Source of the DNA: an uncultured Tateyamaria sp.
GTDB lineage: Bacteria > Pseudomonadota > Alphaproteobacteria > Rhodobacterales > Rhodobacteraceae
Direction of reading: 5' to 3'
DNA: 64,000 nt
Assembly: GCF_947488715.1 (NCBI RefSeq)
Contig: NZ_CANLAG010000002.1
Span: forward strand, 558,001-622,000
Made by a program: the position numbers and the translations under genes. Positions 1-8,312 of the stretch are shown piece after piece; positions within the stretch are counted from its first letter, which is position 1, and each line of letters begins with the position of its first letter. The notes beneath the pieces were generated by a model that was not told the origin of the DNA, searched no databases, and saw nothing but the letters and a program-made list of their open reading frames with translations.

Positions 1-63
1 CTGGGCCTGTGCCGGAGCCAAGCTCGCAACGGTAATCGCAAGGGTCAAAGTCAATTCACGCAT
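1..63 (-). CDS. Start of a secreted protein (partial, signal peptide only)
   Basis: Only the first 21 codons lie inside the window and the rest runs off the left edge. They read MRELTLTLAITVASLAPAQA plus Q, a clear Sec signal peptide with a charged start, a hydrophobic core and an AQA-Q cleavage site. A GGAG ribosome binding site lies about eight bases before the ATG, on the minus strand just right of position 63. The mature protein cannot be identified. It is the next minus-strand gene after the AraC-type regulator, 77 bases away. Confidence 0.7.
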   Translation of the reverse strand, partial: MRELTLTLAITVASLAPAQAQ

Positions 64-140
64 GGGACATCTCCGTTCTACGATGTGTGTGAAACTGAAG
101 TTGGCCTTACACGACGCCCCATGCGCGTCAGGTTTGAAAA

Positions 141-1211
141 TCAATGAAGATTTGCAGGGATCGGCGACGACCTTTCAGAATCGGCGCGCCCGTCTGTCAG
201 GACATTGCGGCGATATTCGGTTGGGCTACACCCGACTTCGGCGCGAAATGCGCGGTTGAACGGCCCCATCGACGAAAACCCGACATCGTAGGCGATTTCC
301 AGCATCGTTGAATGCATGTGCTCGGGATCCTGCAACATGTTCCGCGCGGCTTCGATACGCGCCCGGTTGACGAAGCTGGAAAAATTCCGATGACCCAGAC
401 CTTGGTTGATGGCGCGGCGCAACCGGTGTTCTGGCACCGACAGCTTTGCCGCCAGTGCGCCAATGGTCAGACCTTCCTCACGCCAGATACCCGCCGACAT
501 CGCCGACGTGATCCGGCCAATCAAAGCCGTGTCCGCGTCAGCGATCTTGCTAGTTGGCATGTGTTTTTCCATGGCGGGATCCGTTTGGCCCGGCCACTGA
601 TCCATATCTGGCGACAACAGCCAAAGGGCAAGGGCCACACATACGGTAAAGGTGCCGATTGACTGTAAAAGCGCAAACACGACAGACCCCTCGCTAACCG
701 CTCCGATGGCATGCGCACCTGTCAGGGCAAAGGCAATTCCGGCGATGGCCACAGCAAAGGCAGGCCGCGCCCGGCATCGGCACTCGACCAGATCATCCCG
801 CGCGGTCCAGAGTGCCATAAGCACTAGGCTGCCGTACAAGGCACTCGCAATGGTCGTGCAGAACTCAAATCCACCGGGCACGGTCATTTCGATGTAGAAC
901 GCCCCGGCGGTGATCATGGATGCGACGCCCCAGGGCCACCGCATTGTCGGGCCGTCCAAAAAGATGCTGACGATGAACCAGGTGATGGCCACAGGCGTCA
1001 ATGCGCTGAGCAAGATCAAGTTGCTGTACACGAGTGGCGGGAAATCAAGGACCAGAGCGGCATGTGTGACCAGAAACGCGGATTTGCACACAGCAAGGGC
1101 TGCGACGGACAAGCGTCCTTCCCAACCGATGGGCGTGCGCCACATAAGCAGGGCAAAGATGAACAACATGGTGACTGCGCCGCCGCGCAACGCAAGGTCC
1201 AAATACATCAT
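141..1211 (-). CDS. Membrane-anchored AraC-family transcriptional regulator
   Basis: Protein of 356 residues. Roughly the first 205 are hydrophobic and form about six or seven membrane segments. After a polar linker, the last ~110 residues form an AraC/XylS double helix-turn-helix (about 245-340). Recognisable patterns are the LxIGALAAKLSVPEHRLRRAI helix pair and the conserved second half IAYDVGFSSMGPFNRAFRAEVGCSP-like region (about 305-330). Regulators of this build are thought to sense a signal through the membrane part. The ligand cannot be read from sequence. The start is supported by an AAGGAGGTG site seven bases upstream of a doubled ATG. Confidence 0.88.
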   Translation of the reverse strand: MMYLDLALRGGAVTMLFIFALLMWRTPIGWEGRLSVAALAVCKSAFLVTHAALVLDFPPLVYSNLILLSALTPVAITWFIVSIFLDGPTMRWPWGVASMITAGAFYIEMTVPGGFEFCTTIASALYGSLVLMALWTARDDLVECRCRARPAFAVAIAGIAFALTGAHAIGAVSEGSVVFALLQSIGTFTVCVALALWLLSPDMDQWPGQTDPAMEKHMPTSKIADADTALIGRITSAMSAGIWREEGLTIGALAAKLSVPEHRLRRAINQGLGHRNFSSFVNRARIEAARNMLQDPEHMHSTMLEIAYDVGFSSMGPFNRAFRAEVGCSPTEYRRNVLTDGRADSERSSPIPANLH

Positions 1212-1541
1212 CGACCCGCACCTCCTTGGCTCAACCGAATTGATGCTGAACTTAGCCTATCATTTCCAGGAGGGGCGCGCCGATTTCTTGAAAAACAGCC
1301 GCCGATTTTTGAAAATTCGATCTTTGCACAGGTGGTATGCTTGTTTCGAAGACTGGCGTTGTCGCTCAGGGCGTCAGACGTGCCGTGCATAATTGCGCCG
1401 GTTTGGTGGTGGAAAACCGCAAGCCTTTGGAATCGCCCAATGAGGTGCAGCGATCCCGAAGCATCCACATGACGGGAAGAATTATCCACACCAAATCGCC
1501 TGCCTGGATCAGGTACTCAAGTCGCTAATTTCAAGGTGATT
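1212..1541. other. Intergenic region, nothing recognised
   Basis: About 330 bases between the AraC-type regulator and tRNA-Asn. Short ORFs on both strands lack ribosome binding sites and resemble no protein I know. It presumably holds the promoters of the regulator and of the tRNA, but no clear -35/-10 pair stands out. Confidence 0.5.
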
Positions 1542-1616
1542 TGGCTCCGGCGGTAGGGATCGAACCTACGACCAATTGATTAACAGTCAACTGCTCTACC
1601 GCTGAGCTACGCCGGA
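1542..1616 (-). tRNA. tRNA-Asn (GTT)
   Basis: The minus strand folds as a complete tRNA. The acceptor stem TCCGGCG pairs with CGCCGGA, followed by discriminator G and an encoded CCA (complement of 1542-1544). The D-arm is AGCTCAGCGGTAGAGC, the T-arm carries GGTTCGATCC, and the anticodon loop CTGTTAA gives anticodon GTT. It stands alone between the AraC-type regulator and the metallo-hydrolase gene. Confidence 0.97.
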
Positions 1617-1688
1617 ACGGTTTGAGCCGTATAGCAAGGCCGATTCAGGTCGTCCAGAGGGTTTGCACCCAAGATTCAGATTATTTTT

Positions 1689-2657
1689 TCACCCATGTTC
1701 GATGCGCTCAAATGCGGTCTGCGCGTGCAGTGTGCCAAGCGGCTTTGCCTGAGACTTTCCCATCAGATCAATCAGATGCGCCAACACATTCCGTGTCGCA
1801 GCAGGCAGCAGCGCGGCAGGCGTATCCGAATAGACCGCTTGAGCAATCTGGTCTGCGGTTTGCGGACCAGCGGACAGCGCATCCAACATGGCTGCTTCAC
1901 GCGCTTGGCGATGTGTGATCAACCATTCCAAACGATCCAATGGCGTCGTGATCGGTGCGCCATGACCGGGATAGAAAACCCGCCACTGTTCTTGTGCCAG
2001 TCGCGCACAGGACGCCATGAAATCTGTCAGATCACCATCGGGCGGCGACACAAGCGAGCTTGCCCAGCCCATGACGTGATCCGCCGTAAAACAGATATCC
2101 CCCCAAGCGAGACAGATATGGTTGCCCAGATGACCGGGCGTGTGAATGACGCGCAGCGCCCAGTCACCGCATGCAATGACTTGGCCATCCTGAACCGTTT
2201 GATCGGGAAAGAAATCGGTATCAATGCCTTCACCGCCGTCGTTCAATCCGGCCTGCGCCAATTGCGACATCACCATACTGCGGCCAGCGGTTGCATCCCC
2301 AAAGGCCAAGACCGGCGCGCCAGTGGCTTGCGACAACGGCCGCGCGAGTGGCGCATGATCAAGATGGCTGTGCGTGACAAAGATGTGGGTGATGCGCCGC
2401 TGATCCGTGCAGGTCGACAGTATGGCGTCAAGGTGGCTGTCACTCATGGGGCCGGGGTCAATGACCGCCAGATTGGTTTGCCCTACAACATAGGTATTGG
2501 TGCCGCGATACGTCATCGGGGACGGATTGGGCGCAACGATACGCTGGAGACCCGGTGCAAGCGTTTCGGGTGTGCCCACAGGCGGGTCAAAATCATCGGG
2601 CGGTGTCAGCGGCTTGGCCTTTCGTCTTGTGTGGCAGGCGGGTAGGGTCAGCGCCAT
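1689..2657 (-). CDS. Metallo-beta-lactamase-fold hydrolase (LACTB2-like)
   Basis: A protein of about 322 residues with the MBL metal-binding motif THSHLDH near residues 95-101, a second metal ligand in the TPGHLGNH stretch, and a C-terminal winged-helix-like region of the type seen in LACTB2-like hydrolases. The conserved segment APNPSPMTYRGTNTYVVG near the N-terminus is characteristic of this group. The substrate is unknown, and family members include ribonucleases and glyoxalase-II-like thioesterases. The ATG at 2657 shares a CATG tetranucleotide with the ATG of the divergent kinase gene. A later GTG start (about residue 27) or an earlier one at 2675 is possible. Confidence 0.85.
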   Translation of the reverse strand: MALTLPACHTRRKAKPLTPPDDFDPPVGTPETLAPGLQRIVAPNPSPMTYRGTNTYVVGQTNLAVIDPGPMSDSHLDAILSTCTDQRRITHIFVTHSHLDHAPLARPLSQATGAPVLAFGDATAGRSMVMSQLAQAGLNDGGEGIDTDFFPDQTVQDGQVIACGDWALRVIHTPGHLGNHICLAWGDICFTADHVMGWASSLVSPPDGDLTDFMASCARLAQEQWRVFYPGHGAPITTPLDRLEWLITHRQAREAAMLDALSAGPQTADQIAQAVYSDTPAALLPAATRNVLAHLIDLMGKSQAKPLGTLHAQTAFERIEHG

Positions 2658-3975
2658 GTCGTTCCAATGGCTCAAACGCTATATGCCCCGTGGTATCTAT
2701 GCGCGTGCGGCGCTGATCCTTTTGCTGCCCGTGATCGTGGTGCAATTGGTGGTTTCCGTGGTGTTTGTACAGCGACACTTTGAGGAAGTCACACAGCAGA
2801 TGTCAGTTGCGGCCGCGCGCGAGGTGCGGCTGGTTCTGATGCGTCTCGACATGGCGCAAACCCGCGATGAGATCGCTGAGGTAACAAGAGACATCGTTGC
2901 ACCGCTGGCCATCACGGTTACACCATTGCCCGACACTGCGTTGGGAGAGCGGAACACCCGCGCGTGGTACGATTTCTCCGGCATCGTCATTACGGATCGC
3001 TTGCAACGGGCGGTGGAGGAAATCGCCGTTGTGGACCTGTCGGACGACCGGCGCGTCCGGTTGATTGCACGCACGGCGCTCGGGCCTGTTGAGTTGTCCT
3101 TTGACCGGCGGCGCGTTTCTGCTGCTGCACCACACCAACTGTTCGTAAATATGATCTTTTTCAGTGTGCTCGTGACCGCTGTTGCCTTTGTCTATATGCG
3201 CAATCAACTGCGCCCGATCAAAAGGTTGGCCAATGCAGCAGAGGCTTTTGGTCGGGGACGGGTCATGCCCTATGTGCCCGCCGGATCGACCGAAGTACGT
3301 GCCGCTGGTACGGCCTTTGTCGACATGCGCAACCGGATCGAACGGCAGATCGAAACCCGCACCCTCATGCTCTCCGGGGTCAGCCACGATTTGCGCACGC
3401 CACTGACGCGTATGCGGCTCGCCCTTTCCATGCTGGACGATGATGAACGCGCCCCGCTTGAGCAAGACGTCGAAGACATGCAGCGCATGATCGATGCCTT
3501 CCTGAGCTTTGCCAAAGGTGATGGTGAGGCGGAACCGGAATTGACGGATCCTGTGGCCTTGGCCCGGTCCATCGTCGACGACGCGCAACGTGCGGGCCAG
3601 CCTGTGACGCTGACCGAAGTCGAAGGCGAGGGGCAGGTGCGTTTGCGACCCTTGGCGATGCGTCGTGCGTTGGACAACCTTGTGTCCAATGCTGTGCGAT
3701 ACGGTGCGCGGGCCGAGGTGTCTGTTCGGTTGACCGAAAAATCACTGCGCTTCCGCGTTGAAGATGAAGGTCCCGGCATCCCCGAAGAGCAACGCGCCGA
3801 TGCGCAACGTCCGTTCACCCGCCTTGACCGCGCGCGCAATCAGGACAAGGGATCGGGCGTTGGTCTTGGGTTGGCGATTGCAACGGATATTGCACGGGCG
3901 CATGGAGGCACCTTGCGCTTGGGTCAAAGCCCCAAGCTGGGAGGCTTGCGCGCGGATATCGTGATTGCCCGCTGA
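2656..3975 (+). CDS. EnvZ-like sensor histidine kinase
   Basis: A 439-residue inner-membrane histidine kinase. Two membrane segments (about 17-38 and 160-181) flank a periplasmic loop, followed by HAMP, an H-box SGVSHDLRTPLTRM with phospho-acceptor near His244, an N-box NLVSNAVRYG, and ATP-lid motifs DEGPGIP and GVGLGLAI. It resembles EnvZ/OmpR-type kinases, but no response regulator lies beside it on the right and the gene to the left is divergent. The start MSFQWLKRYMPRG was chosen because it gives the usual short cytosolic tail before the first membrane segment. A longer frame open from 2497 would add unlikely sequence antisense to the hydrolase gene. Confidence 0.9.
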   Translation: MSFQWLKRYMPRGIYARAALILLLPVIVVQLVVSVVFVQRHFEEVTQQMSVAAAREVRLVLMRLDMAQTRDEIAEVTRDIVAPLAITVTPLPDTALGERNTRAWYDFSGIVITDRLQRAVEEIAVVDLSDDRRVRLIARTALGPVELSFDRRRVSAAAPHQLFVNMIFFSVLVTAVAFVYMRNQLRPIKRLANAAEAFGRGRVMPYVPAGSTEVRAAGTAFVDMRNRIERQIETRTLMLSGVSHDLRTPLTRMRLALSMLDDDERAPLEQDVEDMQRMIDAFLSFAKGDGEAEPELTDPVALARSIVDDAQRAGQPVTLTEVEGEGQVRLRPLAMRRALDNLVSNAVRYGARAEVSVRLTEKSLRFRVEDEGPGIPEEQRADAQRPFTRLDRARNQDKGSGVGLGLAIATDIARAHGGTLRLGQSPKLGGLRADIVIAR

Positions 3976-4050
3976 TGTGCCGCTGCGGCACGCTTGCCGC
4001 TTTGTGGCAAACGGTTTTAGCTGCGCCATCACACGTACAGGAGCGCCCGC

Positions 4051-4497
4051 ATGACCCCATATGAAATGATCCGCACCCAACTGGCGCAGGCCGTCCCGTT
4101 TGCAAACCATGTCGGCGTCGAATTGATCGAAGTCGGAGACGGGGTTGGTATCGCCGCCTTGGATCAACGCTCCGAAACGTCCAACCACATCCAATCCCAG
4201 CATGCTGGCGCCATGTTCACCTTGGGAGAGGCCGCATCGGGTGCCGCATTGGCAGGTGCGTTTGGACCCATGATCTTTCAAGTCCGACCTGTCGCGTCCG
4301 GCGCCACAATTTCATACGTCAAAGTCGCCAAAGGTCGATTGGAAGCACATGCCAGTACAGGCCGGGCAGGGGCAGACTTGCTGGCTGAACTGGAAGAGGT
4401 GGGGAAAATCGCGTTCGACATCCAGGTTGATATTCGAGACGCGGATGGCGACACTGTCGTCACGATGACCGTCGGGTGGCACGTCCGTAAATCGTAG
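4051..4497 (+). CDS. Hotdog-fold thioesterase (PaaI/DUF4442-like)
   Basis: A 148-residue single-domain hotdog protein. The segment SNHIQSQHAGAMFTLGEAASGAAL (about 45-70) is the central helix region, followed by the beta strands of the fold. Family members hydrolyse acyl-CoA or related thioesters in the cytosol. The substrate cannot be read here. An AGGAGCG ribosome binding site precedes the ATG. It is the last chromosomal gene before the left boundary of the integrated island. Confidence 0.82.
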   Translation: MTPYEMIRTQLAQAVPFANHVGVELIEVGDGVGIAALDQRSETSNHIQSQHAGAMFTLGEAASGAALAGAFGPMIFQVRPVASGATISYVKVAKGRLEAHASTGRAGADLLAELEEVGKIAFDIQVDIRDADGDTVVTMTVGWHVRKS

Positions 4498-4568
4498 CTA
4501 TCGGGCTCCGCACTCATATCGCGCTGCTTCTGTCCCATGAAGACAGTTAACGCATTGATTTGGCAGTA

Positions 4569-4583
4569 ATTTGGTAGGCCCGG
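4569..4583. repeat. Left attachment-site repeat (attL) of the island
   Basis: ATTTGGTAGGCCCGG, identical to positions 24247-24261, where it forms the 3' end of an intact CAU-anticodon tRNA. Here only the tRNA 3' end is present. To its right, about 25 further bases look like a diverged T-arm (GCGACCACGGCG against GCAACCAAAGCG). This is the arrangement left by a tyrosine recombinase integrating into a tRNA 3' end. Confidence 0.8.
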
Positions 4584-6169
4584 GGGGTGATCCCACGCGC
4601 GACCACGGCGGTTTTGGCCGAGATGGGTTCTTTGAGATTCCGGGCATTCGTCTTGTGGCGCTGACGGCTGGCGATGAAGACTTCGAGCAGATCTTTGCCT
4701 TTTTGGACGACGACGACAGGGTGTTGATGCAGTTCAACCGGCGGGGCGAGTTGGGCGCGGAACTTGACGCCTCGACCATATCGCGCATCGCGGCGGCGCA
4801 TGGGCTGCCTGCAAAGGACGTGTCGTCGGCCCTGATCCCCGGCAACGTTTGGGGTGGTGCGCCCTACAATGCAGACCTGAACCGGCACATGTCGGATGTT
4901 TCGGGTGTTGCGCGTGGCTACCTGTCCAAGAAGGTGGCACCGCCCGTTGCGGTCGAAGAGGGCCGCGCAAGAGCAAGTCACATCTTGGCAACCAGCGACA
5001 GCACAGGCGTTGGTTCCGGCGGCACCAATCTGCGCCATGTGACCGCTTTGACGCCTGTGACGGGTTTCATGCTGTCCAGCGGCCTGCGAGGCGGTGGAAA
5101 CACTGTTTTTGTTCCAGCATCCGCAGGTGATCTTGCACCGGCTGTTGAAGCGGTGGACGGGCCACTTGGCACGACCGGGCTTGCGACGGCTATGCAAATG
5201 ATGAACCATTTTCAGAACGCGGACGGTGGCGAGCGCACTGTCTGGACGGCGCGCAGTTCCGGCTTGTCGGGTGAGCGCCTGGACGAAATCCAACAGGGCG
5301 ACACCCAGTTCGAAAACGCCATTGCGGAGCTGGCCCGCACGGCTGAATTGATGGCGGTCTATGACCGCGACCTGTTCTGCGAAACTGTCTATCTGAACTG
5401 CGGAACCAATGACCGGTCGGCCAGCATCACCGGCGCGGCCTATGCCGCCAGCCTGCGGCAATTGCTGGACGACAAGACCGCCCGCATCAAGGCGGTGACG
5501 GGGCAGGGCGAGGATGCTCACCTGTTCCACTGGCAAATTGCGGCCCCTCGTCTCAACGAGGGTGAGGCAAGTGAGATTTCCCGCGCGCAACTCGACATGG
5601 GCGAGGCGCATGGTGACATTCACATCATTGGCCCGTCCTATTGGGTGACGTTGAACGACAACGTGCACCCGGACGCCTTGGGCCACGACTTGAAAGGCGA
5701 GTATTTCGCCAAGGCGCATCGGAACTGGAAGCGGTACGGCGACACACGGCATGCACCAACACCTGACTTGGCAAACATCGGTGTGGCCGGTGCTGTAATC
5801 ACGGTCCCGTTCTTTACCGTGCCACGGCACGATGGCGTCGCATCTCACTGGGCGCTGACCTTCAGTTCAGAGAACGTCGCGCAAGCCGTCAACCAGGGCT
5901 TTGTGATCAACGACAGCGGGGGTGCAGCCATCCAATCGGTTGTGATTTCCGACGATGGCGCAGGTGGCACTGGCACTGTCACCATCACGCTCGATCAAGC
6001 GCCTGCGTCGGGCGCATCACTGGAATACGCCTATACCGGCGCGGGCGCAGAGCAAGCCCACAGCCAAGCCTACGGCAACCTTGTCGACACAGACGCCACC
6101 GCCTCTTTGACGGAGCCGGGTTACGTGCTGATGAACCATGCCCTGTCCTTCAAAGAGGTGATCTCATGA
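4571..6169 (+). CDS. SGNH-hydrolase-like phage tail protein, 5' end truncated at attL
   Basis: The open frame starts inside the attachment repeat, and the only upstream start is a TTG within the tRNA fragment, so the true N-terminus has probably been lost. Residue numbers below count from that TTG. SGNH/GDSL blocks are visible: SDSTG near 142-146 (catalytic Ser), GTND at 278-281 (block III) and NDNVHPDALGH at 362-372 (Asp and His of the triad). The last ~130 residues are beta-rich. Such esterase domains occur in phage tail fibres that deacetylate host polysaccharide. It is coupled by an ATGA overlap to the next tail-like gene. The 532-residue length is a minimum. Confidence 0.72.
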   Translation: MVGPGGDPTRDHGGFGRDGFFEIPGIRLVALTAGDEDFEQIFAFLDDDDRVLMQFNRRGELGAELDASTISRIAAAHGLPAKDVSSALIPGNVWGGAPYNADLNRHMSDVSGVARGYLSKKVAPPVAVEEGRARASHILATSDSTGVGSGGTNLRHVTALTPVTGFMLSSGLRGGGNTVFVPASAGDLAPAVEAVDGPLGTTGLATAMQMMNHFQNADGGERTVWTARSSGLSGERLDEIQQGDTQFENAIAELARTAELMAVYDRDLFCETVYLNCGTNDRSASITGAAYAASLRQLLDDKTARIKAVTGQGEDAHLFHWQIAAPRLNEGEASEISRAQLDMGEAHGDIHIIGPSYWVTLNDNVHPDALGHDLKGEYFAKAHRNWKRYGDTRHAPTPDLANIGVAGAVITVPFFTVPRHDGVASHWALTFSSENVAQAVNQGFVINDSGGAAIQSVVISDDGAGGTGTVTITLDQAPASGASLEYAYTGAGAEQAHSQAYGNLVDTDATASLTEPGYVLMNHALSFKEVIS

Positions 6170-6951
6170 CGAACGCAGTAAATCATTTCCAGTTCCCAAC
6201 ATCTGTGCAGAACCCCAACCTGCCTGTTTTGCGGGGCTACAGGGCAACCATCGCCGATGATGCGCGCACGCAAGCCCTGTTCTCGGCGCTGGACATGCGT
6301 TTGACCTACGCGCCCGGCGGAACATTCGACGGGCTGGTGTCCTCGGTCGCCAACCGCAAATCCGGGTCGGTGGAAACCTTGGCTCAGGCGATTATCGGCG
6401 CGCAACCGTCCTATGATCGGGACGGCGGGCCAAACGGCCGGGGGGCGTTTCGGTTCTTCACAAGCGGCGATGATGCGCTGACAGCATCCGCGCCGTTTCC
6501 CGTGGGCGGCGACTTTTTCAAAGCCGTGGTGTTCAAGAGCGGCGCGGTCACAACCAACGAATACCTGATGTATTCCGGCACGGACGGCAATCGCCACATG
6601 CTGCAATTGGGTGCGGACAACAGCGTGCGCATGCGATGCGGGGCCAGCGGGTCCGAGGCCACGGCCGTTGCCAGTTTTGTGCCGGATCAATGGACGCTGG
6701 TTATCGGCACATGGAACGCCGCTACGAAAACGGCGGGGCTGTCCGTCAATGGTGCCGACTTTGTCACCGACAGCAACGCAGGCGCGGTCGTTGATGTTGC
6801 GACCAATATCATCAGCGATGGCTCTTTGAACGACGTGGAAGTCAGCGACATTGCCTATGGTTCTGCGGATCTGTCTTTGCCGGAACACGCCGACTTGCGC
6901 GCTGAAATCGAAGGCTATGCGCGCAATGTGCTGGGCCTGACGATCACCTGA
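6166..6951 (+). CDS. Phage tail protein with a LamG/concanavalin-like domain
   Basis: A 261-residue protein whose middle and end (about 95-235) have the alternating strands and the WTLVIGTWN...TKTAGLSVNG pattern typical of laminin-G/concanavalin-like jelly-roll domains. These domains often form receptor- or polysaccharide-binding parts of phage tails. The start overlaps the stop of the SGNH gene (ATGA), so the two are translated together. A strong terminator follows, closing this tail transcription unit. Identification rests on fold-like patterns and context rather than a diagnostic motif. Confidence 0.6.
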   Translation: MTNAVNHFQFPTSVQNPNLPVLRGYRATIADDARTQALFSALDMRLTYAPGGTFDGLVSSVANRKSGSVETLAQAIIGAQPSYDRDGGPNGRGAFRFFTSGDDALTASAPFPVGGDFFKAVVFKSGAVTTNEYLMYSGTDGNRHMLQLGADNSVRMRCGASGSEATAVASFVPDQWTLVIGTWNAATKTAGLSVNGADFVTDSNAGAVVDVATNIISDGSLNDVEVSDIAYGSADLSLPEHADLRAEIEGYARNVLGLTIT

Positions 6952-6979
6952 CGCCCGAACCTCAATTCAACTGCAACCG

Positions 6980-7001
6980 GCCCGCCACGTGCGGGCTTTT
7001 T
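6980..7001 (+). terminator. Rho-independent terminator after the tail genes
   Basis: The stem GCCCGC (6980-6985) pairs with GCGGGC (6991-6996) across a five-base loop and is followed by TTTTT. It lies between the tail genes and the lysozyme gene. Confidence 0.85.
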
Positions 7002-7017
7002 CTATGGGAGAACTGAA

Positions 7018-7824
7018 ATGCAATTTGTTCAAGACGCGCGGCGCGCGCTGACAATCGGATACACGGCTTGGGCGTTCTACGCGCTGGCGGCGGTGACCTT
7101 GGCACCGGATGTGATCTATTTGGCCTTCGCATGGGACACGAACCCCTTTGTGTGGTCCGTGTTGCAGATTGTCGTGATCGCCGGGGGCATCGTGGGGCGG
7201 GTGATCCAGCAAACCGAGGAAGGCGCGTGGCGCCGCCGGATCTGGATCTTTGCGGCCGTTCTGTTGTTTGCCTTTTGGGCGGTGCCGTCGCTTGCCATGA
7301 GTGTCTGGCCGCAGCCTTCGGAACCGGTGGTCGAGGACAGTTCCGGCCCCCCGACCTATGAGGAAACCGCCGCGATCCTGACGCCGCATGTGTCGCAGTG
7401 GGAGGGGCGACGCCTGACGGCTTATTTTGATCTGGTGGGCGTGGCAACGATCTGCGACGGCCACACCCGGACGGTCACGGCCGCCGATGTGCATGCCGGC
7501 ACAACATTCTCGGCCGCCAAATGTGATGCGTTGCTGTCCGAGGAGCTGCACGAATACTGGTCCGAAACCCGCAAGGGGTTCACACCGGACACCATCGCTG
7601 GCCGCCTGACGCGGCATCGGGACGCGGCTTATGCCAGCCTGTCCTACAACGTCGGCTGGGGTGGCGTGCGCAAGAGCACGGCCACGCGCCGTCTGAATGC
7701 GGGTGACATCGCGGGAGGATGCGAGGCGTTGACCTGGTGGAACAAGGCCGGTGGGCGCGTCGTGCGCGGCCTGGTCAACCGCCGCAACGTCGAGTTCGAC
7801 ATGTGCATGATGGGTGTAGGTTGA
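7018..7824 (+). CDS. Membrane-anchored phage lysozyme (GH24) with holin-like N-terminus
   Basis: A 268-residue protein. Residues 15-37, 45-62 and 75-97 are hydrophobic membrane segments, a holin-like module. Residues ~115-268 form a T4-type lysozyme: WEGRRLTAYFDLVGVATICDGHT holds the E-8-D-5-T-like triad pattern (E129, D138, T150), although the usual TIGYGHT is TICDGHT here. The domain would cleave peptidoglycan. Fusing membrane helices to an endolysin suggests export to the periplasm without a separate holin, or a combined holin-endolysin. It starts after an AGGGAG-like site (TGGGAGAACTGA ATG) and overlaps the next gene. Confidence 0.82.
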   Translation: MQFVQDARRALTIGYTAWAFYALAAVTLAPDVIYLAFAWDTNPFVWSVLQIVVIAGGIVGRVIQQTEEGAWRRRIWIFAAVLLFAFWAVPSLAMSVWPQPSEPVVEDSSGPPTYEETAAILTPHVSQWEGRRLTAYFDLVGVATICDGHTRTVTAADVHAGTTFSAAKCDALLSEELHEYWSETRKGFTPDTIAGRLTRHRDAAYASLSYNVGWGGVRKSTATRRLNAGDIAGGCEALTWWNKAGGRVVRGLVNRRNVEFDMCMMGVG

Positions 7825-8090
7825 TGCGACTTTTGCAGGTGCTGGGCCTCGGACGTCGTGCGTCCGTCGTTGCGCTTGGCCTGGGGGCGGCGAGCGTCGC
7901 CCTGGGCCTTTACGCGTACATCCGGGCGGATGCGCGCGCTGACCTGAAATCTGAAATTGAGGATGTGAACGATGCGGCTCAACTGGACGCGTTTCGCGCT
8001 GATCTTGGCTATCTCGAATGTGTTGATGGCGGGTTCTTGTATGACTTCGGGACCGGTCAATGTCGACGGCCTGCACCGGGTGGTCGGTGA
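7824..8090 (+). CDS. Small membrane protein, candidate inner-membrane spanin (Rz-like)
   Basis: An 88-residue protein with one N-terminal membrane segment (about 13-33) followed by a charged helical stretch ADARADLKSEIEDVNDAAQ. This is the build of an i-spanin, which links inner and outer membrane in the last step of lysis. The start overlaps the lysozyme stop (TGATG), and the 3' third is overlapped in the +1 frame by a candidate lipoprotein gene, as in Rz/Rz1. There is no diagnostic motif, so the call rests on architecture and position directly after a lysozyme. Confidence 0.5.
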   Translation: MRLLQVLGLGRRASVVALGLGAASVALGLYAYIRADARADLKSEIEDVNDAAQLDAFRADLGYLECVDGGFLYDFGTGQCRRPAPGGR

Positions 8091-8259
8091 CAGCCTGCCC
8101 GGTGCACAGGGCAAGACGCGTGACGATCAGGTAAAGATCGACCGGACGGTCGCGCGTCTATGTTCGGCGCAGATCTACACCCGCGCCAAGTGCGATGCCC
8201 ACACGGTGGCCAGCGCGGCCCGATGGGGTGAAATCAGTCAAGACAAGCGGGGGCAATAG
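7972..8259 (+). CDS. Candidate lipoprotein overlapping the previous gene (Rz1-like o-spanin)
   Basis: A 95-residue protein that starts inside the preceding gene in the +1 frame, after a GAGG site nine bases before its ATG. The N-terminus MRLNWTR plus a hydrophobic run ending AGS-C at residue 23 looks like a lipoprotein signal, although Ala at -3 of the lipobox is unusual (Leu is preferred). A nested outer-membrane lipoprotein next to a lysozyme is the classic arrangement of Rz1. Unlike many Rz1 proteins it is not proline-rich, and its C-terminal part (40-95) is charged and contains two further Cys. Confidence 0.45.
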   Translation: MRLNWTRFALILAISNVLMAGSCMTSGPVNVDGLHRVVGDSLPGAQGKTRDDQVKIDRTVARLCSAQIYTRAKCDAHTVASAARWGEISQDKRGQ

Positions 8260-8312
8260 GCGCGATGCGTGAGCTTCAACCGCGTGAAAGCAGTAACGCA
8301 GAAAGACCAAAG

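Noticed and set aside
2497-2655. N-terminal extension of the EnvZ-like kinase
   Set aside because: Antisense to the hydrolase gene; the family N-terminus begins at MSFQWLKRYMPRG (2656).
4547-5848. Minus-strand frame of 433 codons opposite the tail esterase
   Set aside because: Antisense to a gene with intact SGNH motifs; composition typical of a shadow frame.
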